Assembly (NCBI GenBank): GCA_964291465.2 | Contig: OZ219942.1 | Location: 62,001 to 126,000 of the forward strand | Direction of reading: 5' to 3' | Length of the DNA stretch: 64,000 bases | Source of the DNA: JAGWBJ01 sp964291465 | Lineage (GTDB): Bacteria; Chloroflexota; Dehalococcoidia; Lucifugimonadales; JAGWBF01 | Shown: in pieces, positions 43,945 to 52,468 of the stretch | Layout of the letters: every line of letters begins with the position of its first letter | Numbering within the stretch: position 1 is the first letter of the stretch | Notes under the pieces: model-generated | Seen by the model: the letters and a program-made list of their open reading frames with translations, nothing else | Told to the model about the DNA's origin: nothing | Databases searched by the model: none | Program-made: the position numbers and the translations under genes

Positions 43945-44019
43945 GCCCACATAGCTCAGCGGTAGAGCACGTTCTTGGTAAGAACGGGGTCGGCGGTTCA
44001 ATTCCGCCTGTGGGCTCCA
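43945..44019 (+). tRNA. tRNA-Thr (anticodon GGT)
   Basis: 75 nt including CCA; acceptor GCCCACA/TGTGGGC, anticodon loop TTGGTAA giving GGT, T-arm GGCGG/CCGCC. It is directly upstream of tuf. Confidence 0.95.
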
Positions 44020-44066
44020 GTGATACAAGGGCACAAGCCCAATTCCACTGAACAGGAAAGGACCAG

Positions 44067-45272
44067 ATGGCGAAGCAACGTTTTGACAGAAGCAAACCCC
44101 ATATCAACGTGGGAACCATAGGTCACGTGGACCACGGCAAGACCACGTTGACCTCGGCTATCACCAACGTGCTGGCATCGGCCGGCACCGGCACGTCGGT
44201 CCGGGCGTTCGATACCATAGACAACGCCCCTGAAGAGAAGGCTCGCGGCGTGACCATCGCCATCGCTCACATCGAGTACGAGACGGAGCAGCGGCACTAC
44301 GCCCACGTGGACTGTCCGGGCCACGCCGACTACATCAAGAACATGATCACCGGCGCCGCCCAGATGGACGGGGCCATCCTGGTGGTCAGCGCCCCCGACG
44401 GCCCGATGCCGCAGACGCGTGAGCACATCCTCCTGGCCCGCCAGGTGGAGGTGCCGCGCATCGTGGTGGCCTTGAACAAGGTGGACGCCATGGACGACCC
44501 GGAGCTGCTGGAGCTGGTGGAGCTGGAGGTCCGCGACCTCCTCAACCAGTACGAGTTCCCCGGGGACGACACGCCCATCGTGAGGGTCAGCGCCCTCAAG
44601 GCCCTCGAAGAGCAGGATGCCGGCAACCACGATGGCCCTTGGAGCAAGAGCATCCTCGAGCTCATGGAGGCCATGGAAGACTACATCCCCGTGCCCGCTC
44701 GCCTCAAGGACCAGCCCTTCCTGATGCCCATCGAGGACGTGTTCGGCATCAAGGGCAGGGGCACGGTGGTCACCGGCAGGGTCGAGCGGGGTACGGTGAA
44801 CCAGGGCGACGAGGTTGAGATCGTCGGCCACGGTGAGGTGCGCAAGACCGTGGCCACCGGCCTGGAGATGTTCCACAAGATCCTGGACAGCTCCGAGGCC
44901 GGAGACGCCGTCGGCGTGCTCCTGCGGGGCGTGGACCGGGACGAGGTCGAGCGGGGGCAGGTGCTGGTCAAGCCGGGCACGGTCCAGCCCCACCTCACCG
45001 CCGAGGCCGAGGTCTACGTGCTGAGCATCGCCGAGGGCGGACGGCACACGCCCTTCTTCAACGGGTACAAGCCCCAGTTCTACATCCGGACGTCGGACAT
45101 CACCGGCGAGATAGGTCTCCCCGAGGGCGTGGAGATGGTCATGCCGGGCGACAACATAACCATGAAGATCAACCTGATCTACCCGGTGGCCATCGAGGAG
45201 GGCCTGAGGTTCGCCGTCCGAGAGGGCGGACGCACCGTGGGCGCCGGGGTGTTCACGAAAGTGCTGGACTAG
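44067..45272 (+). CDS. tuf: Elongation factor Tu
   Basis: 401 residues; ATG after AAAGGA. EF-Tu is the GTPase that delivers aminoacyl-tRNA to the ribosome. All G motifs are readable: GHVDHGKTT (P-loop), DCPGHADY (G3), NKVD (G4) and the SALKAL region (G5). Domain 2/3 markers KGRGTVVTGRVERG and the C-terminal GGRTVGAGVFTKVLD are standard. It follows three tRNA genes and leads rpmG-secE-nusG-rplKAJL, the conserved bacterial order. Confidence 0.98.
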   Translation: MAKQRFDRSKPHINVGTIGHVDHGKTTLTSAITNVLASAGTGTSVRAFDTIDNAPEEKARGVTIAIAHIEYETEQRHYAHVDCPGHADYIKNMITGAAQMDGAILVVSAPDGPMPQTREHILLARQVEVPRIVVALNKVDAMDDPELLELVELEVRDLLNQYEFPGDDTPIVRVSALKALEEQDAGNHDGPWSKSILELMEAMEDYIPVPARLKDQPFLMPIEDVFGIKGRGTVVTGRVERGTVNQGDEVEIVGHGEVRKTVATGLEMFHKILDSSEAGDAVGVLLRGVDRDEVERGQVLVKPGTVQPHLTAEAEVYVLSIAEGGRHTPFFNGYKPQFYIRTSDITGEIGLPEGVEMVMPGDNITMKINLIYPVAIEEGLRFAVREGGRTVGAGVFTKVLD

Positions 45273-45275
45273 AAC

Positions 45276-45446
45276 ATGGCCAAGAAGAACACAGGCGCCC
45301 GGATAGTCGTCAACATGCAGTGCACCGACTGCCGCGAGCGCAACTACACCAGCAGCAAGAACCGGCGGAACGACACCCAGCGCCTGGAGCTGCGCAAGTA
45401 CTGCTCTCGGTGCCACGGGCACAAGGTCCACCGAGAGGTCCGGTAA
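45276..45446 (+). CDS. rpmG: 50S ribosomal protein L33
   Basis: 56 residues beginning MAKKNTGARIVVNMQC, 3 nt after tuf. Two CxxC pairs (C16-T-D-C19 and C43-S-R-C46) give the zinc-binding form of L33. A basic, small large-subunit protein; position between tuf and secE is common in many phyla. Confidence 0.95.
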   Translation: MAKKNTGARIVVNMQCTDCRERNYTSSKNRRNDTQRLELRKYCSRCHGHKVHREVR

Positions 45447-45449
45447 CCC

Positions 45450-45689
45450 GTGGTCAGGGCCAGAGGATCGGGACAGCGGATAATCACCCGCGGCGGGATG
45501 CGTCGCGGAAGTCCCGTCCAGTTCTTCCAGGAGACCATCGGAGAGCTTCGGAAGGCCGTCTGGCCCACTCGGGAGGAGACTTGGCGGCTGACGTGGATAG
45601 TCATCGTCATCTCCAGTATAGCCGGGGCCCTGCTGGGCATCCTGGACTTCGTGCTGACCCGCACCTTCGGCCGGTACGTGATAGGCTGA
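45450..45689 (+). CDS. secE: Preprotein translocase subunit SecE
   Basis: 79 residues from GTG, 3 nt after rpmG. The conserved FFQETIGELRKAVWPTREET amphipathic helix is followed by one membrane helix (WIVIVISSIAGALLGILDFVL), the minimal single-helix SecE. It clamps SecY in the Sec translocon. Upstream of nusG as in most bacteria. Confidence 0.95.
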   Translation: MVRARGSGQRIITRGGMRRGSPVQFFQETIGELRKAVWPTREETWRLTWIVIVISSIAGALLGILDFVLTRTFGRYVIG

Positions 45690-45737
45690 TCCCCCACCGG
45701 GTCCGGCGGCCGGCCACCGCAGAAGGGAATACCTAAC

Positions 45738-46295
45738 ATGGCGACCACGAGCAAGGACACGCGCTGGTACATCATCCACACCTACTCCGGCCAGGAGGAG
45801 CGTGTGAAGAAGAACCTGGACCTGCGCATCCAGAGCCTGGACATGCAGCACAAGATCTTCCAGGTCGTCGTGCCCACCGAAGAGGAGATCGTCCTCAAGG
45901 ACGGCAAGCGCAGGCCCGAGAGGAAGAAGGTGTTCCACGGCTACATCCTGGTCCAGATGAACCTGGACGACGAGAGTTGGTACGTGGTCCGGAACACGCC
46001 GGGAGTGAGCGGGTTCGTCTCCTCCGAGGACGAGGTGGAGAAGAGGCCGAAGCCGGTGCCCCTGGAGGACCAAGAGGTAGAGTCCATCCTGAAGCAGATC
46101 GAGTCGGGGCCGCCCAAGGTGACCGTCGGGTTCGTGAAGGGCCAGACGGTGCGCATAACCGCGGGCCCCTTCGCCGACTTCATCGGGGCGGTGGGCGAGA
46201 TAGACGCGGGCAAGGGCAAGGTCCGAGTGCTGGTCTCCTTCTTCGGACGGGAGACCCCAATCGAGCTGGACTTCCTCCAGGTGGAGCGCATCTAG
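45738..46295 (+). CDS. nusG: Transcription termination/antitermination protein NusG
   Basis: 185 residues; ATG after AGAAGGGA. The NGN domain (WYIIHTYSGQEERVKKNL) and C-terminal KOW domain (KGQTVRITAGPFADFIGAV) are intact and the length is normal. NusG binds RNA polymerase and couples transcription to translation or Rho. Confidence 0.96.
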   Translation: MATTSKDTRWYIIHTYSGQEERVKKNLDLRIQSLDMQHKIFQVVVPTEEEIVLKDGKRRPERKKVFHGYILVQMNLDDESWYVVRNTPGVSGFVSSEDEVEKRPKPVPLEDQEVESILKQIESGPPKVTVGFVKGQTVRITAGPFADFIGAVGEIDAGKGKVRVLVSFFGRETPIELDFLQVERI

Positions 46296-46304
46296 GAGAG
46301 TAGG

Positions 46305-46730
46305 TTGGCCAAGAAGGTACGAGCCATCATCAAGCTGCAGCTCCAGGCGGGCAAGGCCACGCCCGCGCCACCCGTGGGCCCGGCCCTGGGCCAGCACGGG
46401 GTCAACATCATGGCCTTCGTCAAGGAGTACAACGAGCGGACAGGGACCCAGGCGGGGACCATCATACCGGTGGCGATCACCGTCTTCGAGGACCGCTCCT
46501 TCAACTTCGTGACCAAGACGCCGCCGGCGTCGGAGCTGCTGCGCAAGGCCGCCGGCGTCGAGAAGGGCAGCGACCAGGCACGGCGGAACTCCGTGGGAAG
46601 CGTGAAGCGCTCCGACGTGCGGGAGATCGCCGAGCTGAAGCTCCAGGACCTCAACGCCTCCTCGGTGGAGAAGGCCATGTCCATCATCGAGGGCACGGCG
46701 AAGACAATGGGCATCGAGGTGAAGGAGTAG
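46305..46730 (+). CDS. rplK: 50S ribosomal protein L11
   Basis: 141 residues from a TTG start with AGGAGAG upstream. The KLQLQAGKATPAPPVGPALG N-terminus and the ITVFEDRSFNFVTKTPP segment are diagnostic. L11 forms the GTPase-associated region of the large subunit with L10 and L7/L12. Confidence 0.96.
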   Translation: MAKKVRAIIKLQLQAGKATPAPPVGPALGQHGVNIMAFVKEYNERTGTQAGTIIPVAITVFEDRSFNFVTKTPPASELLRKAAGVEKGSDQARRNSVGSVKRSDVREIAELKLQDLNASSVEKAMSIIEGTAKTMGIEVKE

Positions 46731-46731
46731 G

Positions 46732-47448
46732 ATGGCCAAACGCAGCAAGCGGTACACGGACCTGCTGGAGAAGGTGGACCCGGACGCCACCTACCCCCCC
46801 GAGGAGGCCGTGGCGCTGGTGAGGGATATGGGCAGCCTGAAGTTCGACGAGACCGTCGAGCTCCACCTCCGGACCGGCGCCGACACGCGCCACGCCGACC
46901 AGATGGTCCGCGGTGTTACGGTCCTGCCCCACGGCCTGGGCAAGCAGGTTAGGGTCCTGGTGTTCGCCACCGGGGAGGCCGCCGAGCTGGCTCGCCAGGC
47001 CGGCGCCGACTACGTGGGGGACGACGACCTGATCACGCAGATCGAGGGCGGCTGGACCGAGTTCGACGTGGGACTGGCCGTGCCCGACATCATGAGCAAG
47101 ATCGGCAGGCTGGGCCGTGTCCTCGGGAGACGCGGCCTGATGCCCAACCCGCGGACGGGCACCATGGTGCAGCCCCAGGACCTCCCTCGCATCATAGACG
47201 AGGCGAAGAAGGGGCGCCTGGAGTTCCGCATGGACAGGACGGCCATCATCCACTGCCCCGTGGGCAAGACCAGCTTCAGCGAGCAGCACCTCCTGGACAA
47301 CATCGCCTCGCTGATGGACTCGGTCACCCGCGCCAGGCCCGCGGCGGTGAAGGGAGCGTTCGTCCGGTCCGCCTACCTTACGACCAGCATGAGCCCCAGC
47401 GTGAGGCTGGACCTGGCAGCCCTGCAGAACCTCAAGGCCGAGGACTAG
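46732..47448 (+). CDS. rplA: 50S ribosomal protein L1
   Basis: 238 residues, ATG one base after the rplK stop. KFDETVELHLRTGADTRHADQ, RGLMPNPRTGTM and MDRTAIIHCPVGK are conserved L1 motifs. It binds the L1 stalk of 23S rRNA and in many bacteria represses its own operon. Confidence 0.96.
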   Translation: MAKRSKRYTDLLEKVDPDATYPPEEAVALVRDMGSLKFDETVELHLRTGADTRHADQMVRGVTVLPHGLGKQVRVLVFATGEAAELARQAGADYVGDDDLITQIEGGWTEFDVGLAVPDIMSKIGRLGRVLGRRGLMPNPRTGTMVQPQDLPRIIDEAKKGRLEFRMDRTAIIHCPVGKTSFSEQHLLDNIASLMDSVTRARPAAVKGAFVRSAYLTTSMSPSVRLDLAALQNLKAED

Positions 47449-47640
47449 AGGAGGCGCGAACCCAGAGAAGACCATCCCCAGAGCGAAGGCCAAAGACAGC
47501 AGGTCCTCGATCGTTCGAGGTTAAAGCACACGCCTGCCGAGGCAGTCAGGGAGATTCGGGACAACGGCGCCGGGCCCGGCGCCGAACGCCAGTGCAAAGA
47601 AGACCCTGTGCCTTTGACGCGGGGTCTTTTGTCGAGAGGT
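47449..47640 (+). promoter_or_regulatory. Ribosomal protein L10 leader with attenuator hairpin
   Basis: A 197-nt spacer between rplA and rplJ, typical of the L10-leader mRNA that binds the L10(L12)4 complex. Several stems can be drawn, ending in AAGACCC (47600-47606) with GGGTCTT (47622-47628) followed by TTG, which looks like a Rho-independent attenuator just before the rplJ Shine-Dalgarno. Assignment rests on position and structure; a covariance search was not possible. Confidence 0.7.
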
Positions 47641-47645
47641 GAACC

Positions 47646-48209
47646 ATGCCGACCCAGAAGAAGATAGACACGGTGGCGGAGCTGAAGGAGAAGCTGGAGC
47701 GCTGCACGGTAGCCGTGGCCACCAACTACACGGGGCTGGACGCCAACGCCATGACGGACGTCAGGCGAAAGATGCGGGAGAGCGACCTGGAGTACCTGGT
47801 GGTCAAGAACAACCTGACGTACCTGGCCGCCGACGCGGCCGACCGTCCCGAGGTGAAAGGCATCGTACAGGGTCCGACGGCGCTGGCCTTCGGGTACGAC
47901 GACCCGATCCGGGTCGCCAGGGTGTTGGAGGAGTACATCAGGGTCAACCGGTCACCCCTGTCCATCACCGGGGCCGTACTGGAGCGACGGACCCTGGACG
48001 GGCGCCAGGTGCTGGCCCTGACGTCGCTCCCATCCAAGGACGTGCTGCTGGCGACCCTCATGGCCCGGATGCAGTCCCCCGCGGCCACGCTGATGGCCCA
48101 GCTTCAAGCGCCCATGGTGCGCCTGGCTGGCACGCTCAACGGGCCCCTGGCGTCGTTGGCGATACTGCTCCAACGGAGAGTGGAGCAGCTCGAGGGCCAA
48201 GCCGAATAG
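47646..48209 (+). CDS. rplJ: 50S ribosomal protein L10
   Basis: 187 residues; ATG after GAGAGGTGAACC. VAELKEKLERCTVAVATNYTGL and VVKNNLTYLAA are conserved. L10 anchors L7/L12 dimers at the stalk base. Its expression is probably controlled by the leader upstream. Confidence 0.95.
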   Translation: MPTQKKIDTVAELKEKLERCTVAVATNYTGLDANAMTDVRRKMRESDLEYLVVKNNLTYLAADAADRPEVKGIVQGPTALAFGYDDPIRVARVLEEYIRVNRSPLSITGAVLERRTLDGRQVLALTSLPSKDVLLATLMARMQSPAATLMAQLQAPMVRLAGTLNGPLASLAILLQRRVEQLEGQAE

Positions 48210-48258
48210 GCCCGCGACATCCAATCCTACGGACATTCGAACCGATGAAGGAGGAGCC

Positions 48259-48654
48259 ATGACAAAGGACGAGATTCTCGAGGCCATCAAGCAGATGTCG
48301 GTGCTGGACCTGTCGGAGCTGGTGAAGTCCCTGGAGTCGGAGTTGGGCATCTCAGCCGCGGCCCCGGTGGCCGTGGCGGCAGCCCCGGCAGCGTCGGCCG
48401 GGCCCGCCGAGGCCGGAGCCGCCGCGCCCGCCGACGAGGAGCAGACCGAGTTCTCGGTGGTGCTCCAGGATATAGGGGCCAACAAGATCAACGTCATCAA
48501 GGCCGTGCGCGAGGTGACGACCCTGGGCCTCAGGGAGGCGAAGGAGCTGGTGGAGAGCGCGCCGGCCAAGGTGAAAGAGGGCATCACCAAGGACGATGCC
48601 AACAAGGTGAAGGAGACCCTGGAGGCCTCGGGCGCCACCATCAAGGTAGAATAG
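48259..48654 (+). CDS. rplL: 50S ribosomal protein L7/L12
   Basis: 131 residues; ATG after GAAGGAGGAG. N-terminal dimerisation domain, an Ala/Pro-rich hinge (about residues 33-58) and the C-terminal factor-binding domain (KINVIKAVREVTTLGLREAK) are in the normal order. Last gene of the ribosomal block, followed by a strong hairpin. Confidence 0.96.
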   Translation: MTKDEILEAIKQMSVLDLSELVKSLESELGISAAAPVAVAAAPAASAGPAEAGAAAPADEEQTEFSVVLQDIGANKINVIKAVREVTTLGLREAKELVESAPAKVKEGITKDDANKVKETLEASGATIKVE

Positions 48655-48685
48655 CTCCGACCGGCCCAGAGTCCCACGTCTCGTG

Positions 48686-48713
48686 CCGCGGCGGGCCTGA
48701 GAGCCCGCCGCGG
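48686..48713 (+). terminator. Strong hairpin after rplL
   Basis: Perfect 11-bp GC-only stem CCGCGGCGGGC/GCCCGCCGCGG with loop CTGAGA, 31 nt after the rplL stop. No T-run follows (GATTAG). It probably ends or attenuates the operon. Confidence 0.6.
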
Positions 48714-48740
48714 ATTAGAGCGCCCCAACCGAGGTGAACC

Positions 48741-49001
48741 GTGAGCCGGCGCAAGGACAGAGAGCGTTTCATGGCCCTCAAGGGCCAGAATCCCAGGTAC
48801 CGCGGGTTCCGGGGATACTACGAGGACGACCCCCTCCAGCCGGAGCCCCTGCAGGCGGTGACGTGCACCGTCTGCGGGAGGAGGCGCAACGTGTCCGCGG
48901 AGGCGGCCCAGGCGCAGCCCGAGGGCTACGTTTGCCTGAGCTGCCGCGAGGACACGGAGAGCGAGGAGCCCGGGGACGGGGATGCCCCGCAGCCGGGCTA
49001 G
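48741..49001 (+). CDS. Small zinc-ribbon-like protein (86 aa)
   Basis: Not recognised as a named family. GTG start with GAGGTG upstream. A basic N-terminus (MSRRKDRERFMALKGQNPRY) is followed by CTVCGRRRNV and, 20 residues on, CLSCRED, i.e. two CxxC pairs suggesting a zinc ribbon, then an acidic tail. It occupies the place after rplL where rpoB is usually found. Possibly an RNA- or ribosome-associated factor; that is only an inference from position and charge. Confidence 0.6.
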   Translation: MSRRKDRERFMALKGQNPRYRGFRGYYEDDPLQPEPLQAVTCTVCGRRRNVSAEAAQAQPEGYVCLSCREDTESEEPGDGDAPQPG

Positions 49002-50372
49002 CTACCGGAAGGGGACCGTCTCGGCCAGCAGCCGATTGAGGTAGTTGTAGGCCTCCAGCAGCTGGGAGTCGACGCCGGACACGCTGTCCTGGGGGGCGAT
49101 CCCCACCTCGATGTCCGGCGCAATCCCCTGCCCCTGGATCAGCCTTCCCGAGGGCGTGTACCAGTGGGTCACCGGCAAGTAGAGAGCCGACCCGTCGCTC
49201 AGCTCCTCAAACTCGTTGGCCGAGCCCCTGCCCAAAGTGCCGGCTCCCAGGACCTGGGCCCTGCCGGCGTCCTGCAGGGCGCCCGCCACGACCTCGGCGG
49301 CGCTCCCCGTCCTCTCGTTCACCAGGACGACCATGGGCAGGTTGTCGGTGGCGATCCCGCCCTCGTTGACCCTCCAGTCGGTACGCCGGCCGTCGCTGCC
49401 GACCTCGTACATGACCAGGCCCTCGGGCAGGAACTGGCTGACCACCGCCTGGGCCGCTTCCACGGAGTCGCCCACGTTGTTGCGCAGCTCCAGGATGACG
49501 GCCAGCATTTCGTATCTGGACAGCTCTTCCAGGGCGGTCAGCAGCTCGTCCCCGGTGCTCTCGCTGAAGTTGGCAATGATGACGTAGCCGATGGCGCCGG
49601 GCAGCAGACTCCGGTCCACCGACAGCACCTCTATGTCGCCCCTGACGACCTGCAGCTCCAGCGGCTCGGGCTCGCCCTGGCGCTCTACCAGCAGGCTCAG
49701 CCTGGTGCCGGCCTCTCCCCTGACCAACGAGACCACCTCTTCCAACCCCCGGTCCGACAGGGGCTGTCCGTTGGCCTCCAGCACCACGTCCCCGTCCTCC
49801 AGGCCAGCCCTCTCGGCGGGGCTGTTGGGCATCGGCGACACGACGACACGGCCCTCCAGCATCCTTACGTAGGCGCCTATGCCCCCGTACGGACCGGTGG
49901 TGCGCTGGGTCGCCCTCTGGTAGGCCTCGGGCGTCAGGTGGGCCACCGAGTCGTCCCCCAGGGAGTCGACCATCCCGGCGATGGCCGCCTGGGAGAGCTG
50001 GGCGGCCTCGACCTCGGGGGCCTTGGCCCGTATCAGGCTCCAGGCCGTCCATACGTCGGCCAGCTCCCCGGGCACGCCCCTGGATGGGCCGCCCCGGGCG
50101 CTCTCCATCTCCGTAAGGAAGGGGTACAGGGATATCCCAGCCGCCTCCAACATCCGGGCGATCATTCCGCCCGTGACGGCCTCTGAATCCAGTTCATCGG
50201 CCTCCACGTAGGAATCTCTGACCGCGGACCAGGCCTCCCAGACCAGGTCCGCCTCCCCCGAGTAGCCCTGGTCGGCCCGCCGGCAGGCCGCCGTCAAGAC
50301 CGAGCCCAGGAGGAGGAGCCCCAAGGCGACCATGAGAACGTACCCTTTGGATGAACGGTTGGTGATCTTCAT
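49002..50372 (-). CDS. Lipoprotein S41 (C-terminal processing) protease homologue with altered catalytic Lys
   Basis: 456 residues; ATG 50372 gives a lipoprotein signal ending VLTAAC (C30). Two similar helical segments (about 40-80 and 102-145) precede a PDZ domain (about 160-245) and an S41 protease domain. The nucleophile is S357 (ERTGSAAEVVAGAL). The general-base Lys, expected 25 residues on in TxGKG, is R382 (TLGRGSAN, codon AGG). The usual NPGG is NVGD. So it is probably a degenerate or altered CtpA-type protease at the cell surface. Promoter at 50480-50509; divergent from the ABC importer. Confidence 0.85.
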   Translation of the reverse strand: MKITNRSSKGYVLMVALGLLLLGSVLTAACRRADQGYSGEADLVWEAWSAVRDSYVEADELDSEAVTGGMIARMLEAAGISLYPFLTEMESARGGPSRGVPGELADVWTAWSLIRAKAPEVEAAQLSQAAIAGMVDSLGDDSVAHLTPEAYQRATQRTTGPYGGIGAYVRMLEGRVVVSPMPNSPAERAGLEDGDVVLEANGQPLSDRGLEEVVSLVRGEAGTRLSLLVERQGEPEPLELQVVRGDIEVLSVDRSLLPGAIGYVIIANFSESTGDELLTALEELSRYEMLAVILELRNNVGDSVEAAQAVVSQFLPEGLVMYEVGSDGRRTDWRVNEGGIATDNLPMVVLVNERTGSAAEVVAGALQDAGRAQVLGAGTLGRGSANEFEELSDGSALYLPVTHWYTPSGRLIQGQGIAPDIEVGIAPQDSVSGVDSQLLEAYNYLNRLLAETVPFR

Positions 50373-50418
50373 GGGCAGGCAGAGCGGGAGCGGCACGGGC
50401 GGCTTCCCACCTCGCTCC

Positions 50419-50490
50419 CTGAGAAAAGGATGCCCTGAGAAAAGGATATGGGCCTGAGAAGCATATGTTCCTTGAGAAAAGGATATGGGC
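50419..50490. repeat. Tandem array of four ~18-bp repeats in a divergent promoter region
   Basis: Units of the form CTGAGAAAAGGATATGGGC at 50419-50433, 50435-50453, 50454-50470 (degenerate) and 50471-50490. On the minus strand each full unit carries CATATCCTTTTCTCA, i.e. a TATCCT -10-like hexamer. The last unit forms the -10 of the promoter for the S41 gene. Confidence 0.75.
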
Positions 50491-50509
50491 GGCTGAGGAG
50501 TGATGTCAA
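50480..50509 (-). promoter_or_regulatory. Promoter for the S41 protease homologue
   Basis: On the minus strand perfect TTGACA (50504-50509), 18-nt spacer, TATCCT (50480-50485) lying within the fourth tandem repeat unit. Confidence 0.65.
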
Positions 50510-50539
50510 GCCAAACCCCGGCAGGCGGAGGGCCCGCCG

Positions 50540-50569
50540 TTGAATTTTGCACGGGTACGCATCTACAAT
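50540..50569 (+). promoter_or_regulatory. Promoter for the third ABC importer set
   Basis: TTGAAT (50540-50545), 18-nt spacer, TACAAT (50564-50569), 70 nt before the start at 50640. Confidence 0.6.
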
Positions 50570-50639
50570 GTAGGCAATCCGGTGAAAGATGCGTGCTTGG
50601 GACCACCGTACACCCCAATCCCAACACGACGAGGCGCAC

Positions 50640-52328
50640 ATGACCTTGAGACTCTTGCTCCCCCTACTGGCAATCCTAGTCCTCGCGGCGGCGTGTAGCG
50701 GAGGCAGGTCCGGCACGGGCAGCCGGGACGCCTCCACCGGCGAGGCCACGACAGAGCCGACTGCCACCACCGCGCCGAGGTCGGAGACCCCGACGGAGGA
50801 GGCCCCGGCCCGGGTGTCCACCCCCATAGAGGGAGGGACCTTCGTCCGCGTCTGGGCCGACCCGCCCACCCTGGACCCTCACCTGACCACCGACGCGACG
50901 TCGGCCGTGATCATCGTCGAGGTGTTCGGCGGGCTGGTCACCATCTCCCCAGACCTGCAGATAGTGCCGGACCTGGCCACCTGGGACGTTACGCCGGACG
51001 GCACGGTGTACACCTTCCGCATCCGAGAGGACGCCAAGTTCCACGACGGCAGGCCCGTTACTGCCCTGGACGTCAAGTGGTCCATGGAGCGGGCCGCGGA
51101 CCCTGCCACGGCGTCTCCCGTCGTCGACCAGTACCTGGGAGACATCATCGGCGTCGAGGAGAAGCTGGAGGGAGAGGCCACTGAGATCAGCGGTGTGCGG
51201 GTGCTGGACCAGCAGACGCTGGAGATAACCATCGACGCTCCCAAGTCCTACTTCCTGGCCAAGCTGACCTATCCCACGGCCTTCGTCCTGGACCGGGAGA
51301 ACGTGGAGAGCAGCCGCCGGTGGTTCCGGGAGCCCAACGGGACCGGCCCCTTCCGGCTGACTGAGTACACGCCCGGCGAGAGGATGGTCCTGACCAAGAA
51401 CGAGCACTACCACCTGGGCCCGCCGCTGCTGGAGAGGGTCCGCTTCATCCTCAGCGGCGGCACCTCCATGCTGATGTACGAGAACGACGAGATACACATC
51501 ACCGGCGTGGGCCTGGCGGACCTGGACCGGGTGCTGGACCCCTCCAGCCCCCTGAACCCCGAGCTCCACAAGGCCCCGCCGCGGTTCAGCACCGACTACA
51601 TCGGCATGAACGTGACCGAGCCCCCCTTCGACGACCCCAAGGTGAGGCAGGCGCTGAACTACGCCATCGACAAGGAGCTTATAGCCAGCGAGATCATGGC
51701 GAATCTCGTGGTGCCGGCCAACGGCATACTGCCCAGGGACTTCCCGGCCTACAACGCGGGGCTCGAGGGCTACGAGTACGACCCGGAGAAGGCCCGCCAG
51801 CTCCTCCAGGAGTCCAAGTACGGCGACGACATGGAGGAGTTCCCGCGGATCATACTCACCACCGCGGGCAGCTTCGGCTCCAGCGTGGACCTGGACATGG
51901 AAGTGATCCTGGAGATGTGGAAGCAGAACCTGGGCATCGAGGTGCTGGTGCAGCAGACGGAGTTCGCCACGTACCTGCAGGACCTGAACAAGCGGCGGTT
52001 CCAGATGTTCCAGATCGGCTGGATCGCGGACTATCCCGACCCGGAGAACTTCCTGGACATCCTGTTCCACAGCGAGAGCAGCAACAACCACACCGGGTTC
52101 TCCAACGCCGAGGCCGACCGCCTCCTGGAGCAGGCCAGGGTGGAGCCGGACCAGGCGGCCCGCTACGAGCTGTACCGCCAGGCCGAAGAGGTCATCATGG
52201 CGGAGGCCCCGTGGGTGCCGCTATGGTACAGCGGCGAGCAGTACGTGCTGCTCAAGCCCAACGTGAAGAACTACCACCTGAGCCAGCTCATCATACCCCT
52301 GCTGCGGTACGTGGAGCTGACCGAGTAG
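50640..52328 (+). CDS. Lipoprotein solute-binding protein, family 5
   Basis: 562 residues from ATG 50640 after GAGG; residues 1-18 are a lipoprotein signal with lipobox LAAAC (C19). A Thr/Pro/Glu-rich linker runs to about residue 60. The SBP_bac_5 domain starts GGTFVRVWADPPTLDPHLTT and includes NEHYHLGPPLLERVRF and FDDPKVRQALNYAIDKELI. It should bind an oligopeptide or similar solute outside the membrane and deliver it to the permeases at 52469 and 53400. This is a normal-length family member without the stalk of the 10158 protein. Confidence 0.9.
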   Translation: MTLRLLLPLLAILVLAAACSGGRSGTGSRDASTGEATTEPTATTAPRSETPTEEAPARVSTPIEGGTFVRVWADPPTLDPHLTTDATSAVIIVEVFGGLVTISPDLQIVPDLATWDVTPDGTVYTFRIREDAKFHDGRPVTALDVKWSMERAADPATASPVVDQYLGDIIGVEEKLEGEATEISGVRVLDQQTLEITIDAPKSYFLAKLTYPTAFVLDRENVESSRRWFREPNGTGPFRLTEYTPGERMVLTKNEHYHLGPPLLERVRFILSGGTSMLMYENDEIHITGVGLADLDRVLDPSSPLNPELHKAPPRFSTDYIGMNVTEPPFDDPKVRQALNYAIDKELIASEIMANLVVPANGILPRDFPAYNAGLEGYEYDPEKARQLLQESKYGDDMEEFPRIILTTAGSFGSSVDLDMEVILEMWKQNLGIEVLVQQTEFATYLQDLNKRRFQMFQIGWIADYPDPENFLDILFHSESSNNHTGFSNAEADRLLEQARVEPDQAARYELYRQAEEVIMAEAPWVPLWYSGEQYVLLKPNVKNYHLSQLIIPLLRYVELTE

Positions 52329-52353
52329 TGACGGGGCCCCCGGCCCGCCGTAC

Positions 52354-52402
52354 TGGAATCCAGGCTTGGGGATACCCAGATTCCCGCTTTGGCGGGCACG
52401 AC
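52354..52402. repeat. Short palindromic intergenic element
   Basis: TGGAATCCAGG...TTCCCGCTTTGGCGGGCACGA contains the stem CCCGC/GCGGG around a TTTG loop. It resembles the palindromic elements in the 35656-36406 region and lies between the binding-protein and permease genes. Confidence 0.45.
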
Positions 52403-52468
52403 GAAGAGGGGTGCTCGGGGCCATTTTCGTGGCAACGATGAACGCCGTCTACACGATGGGCCGCTAGG

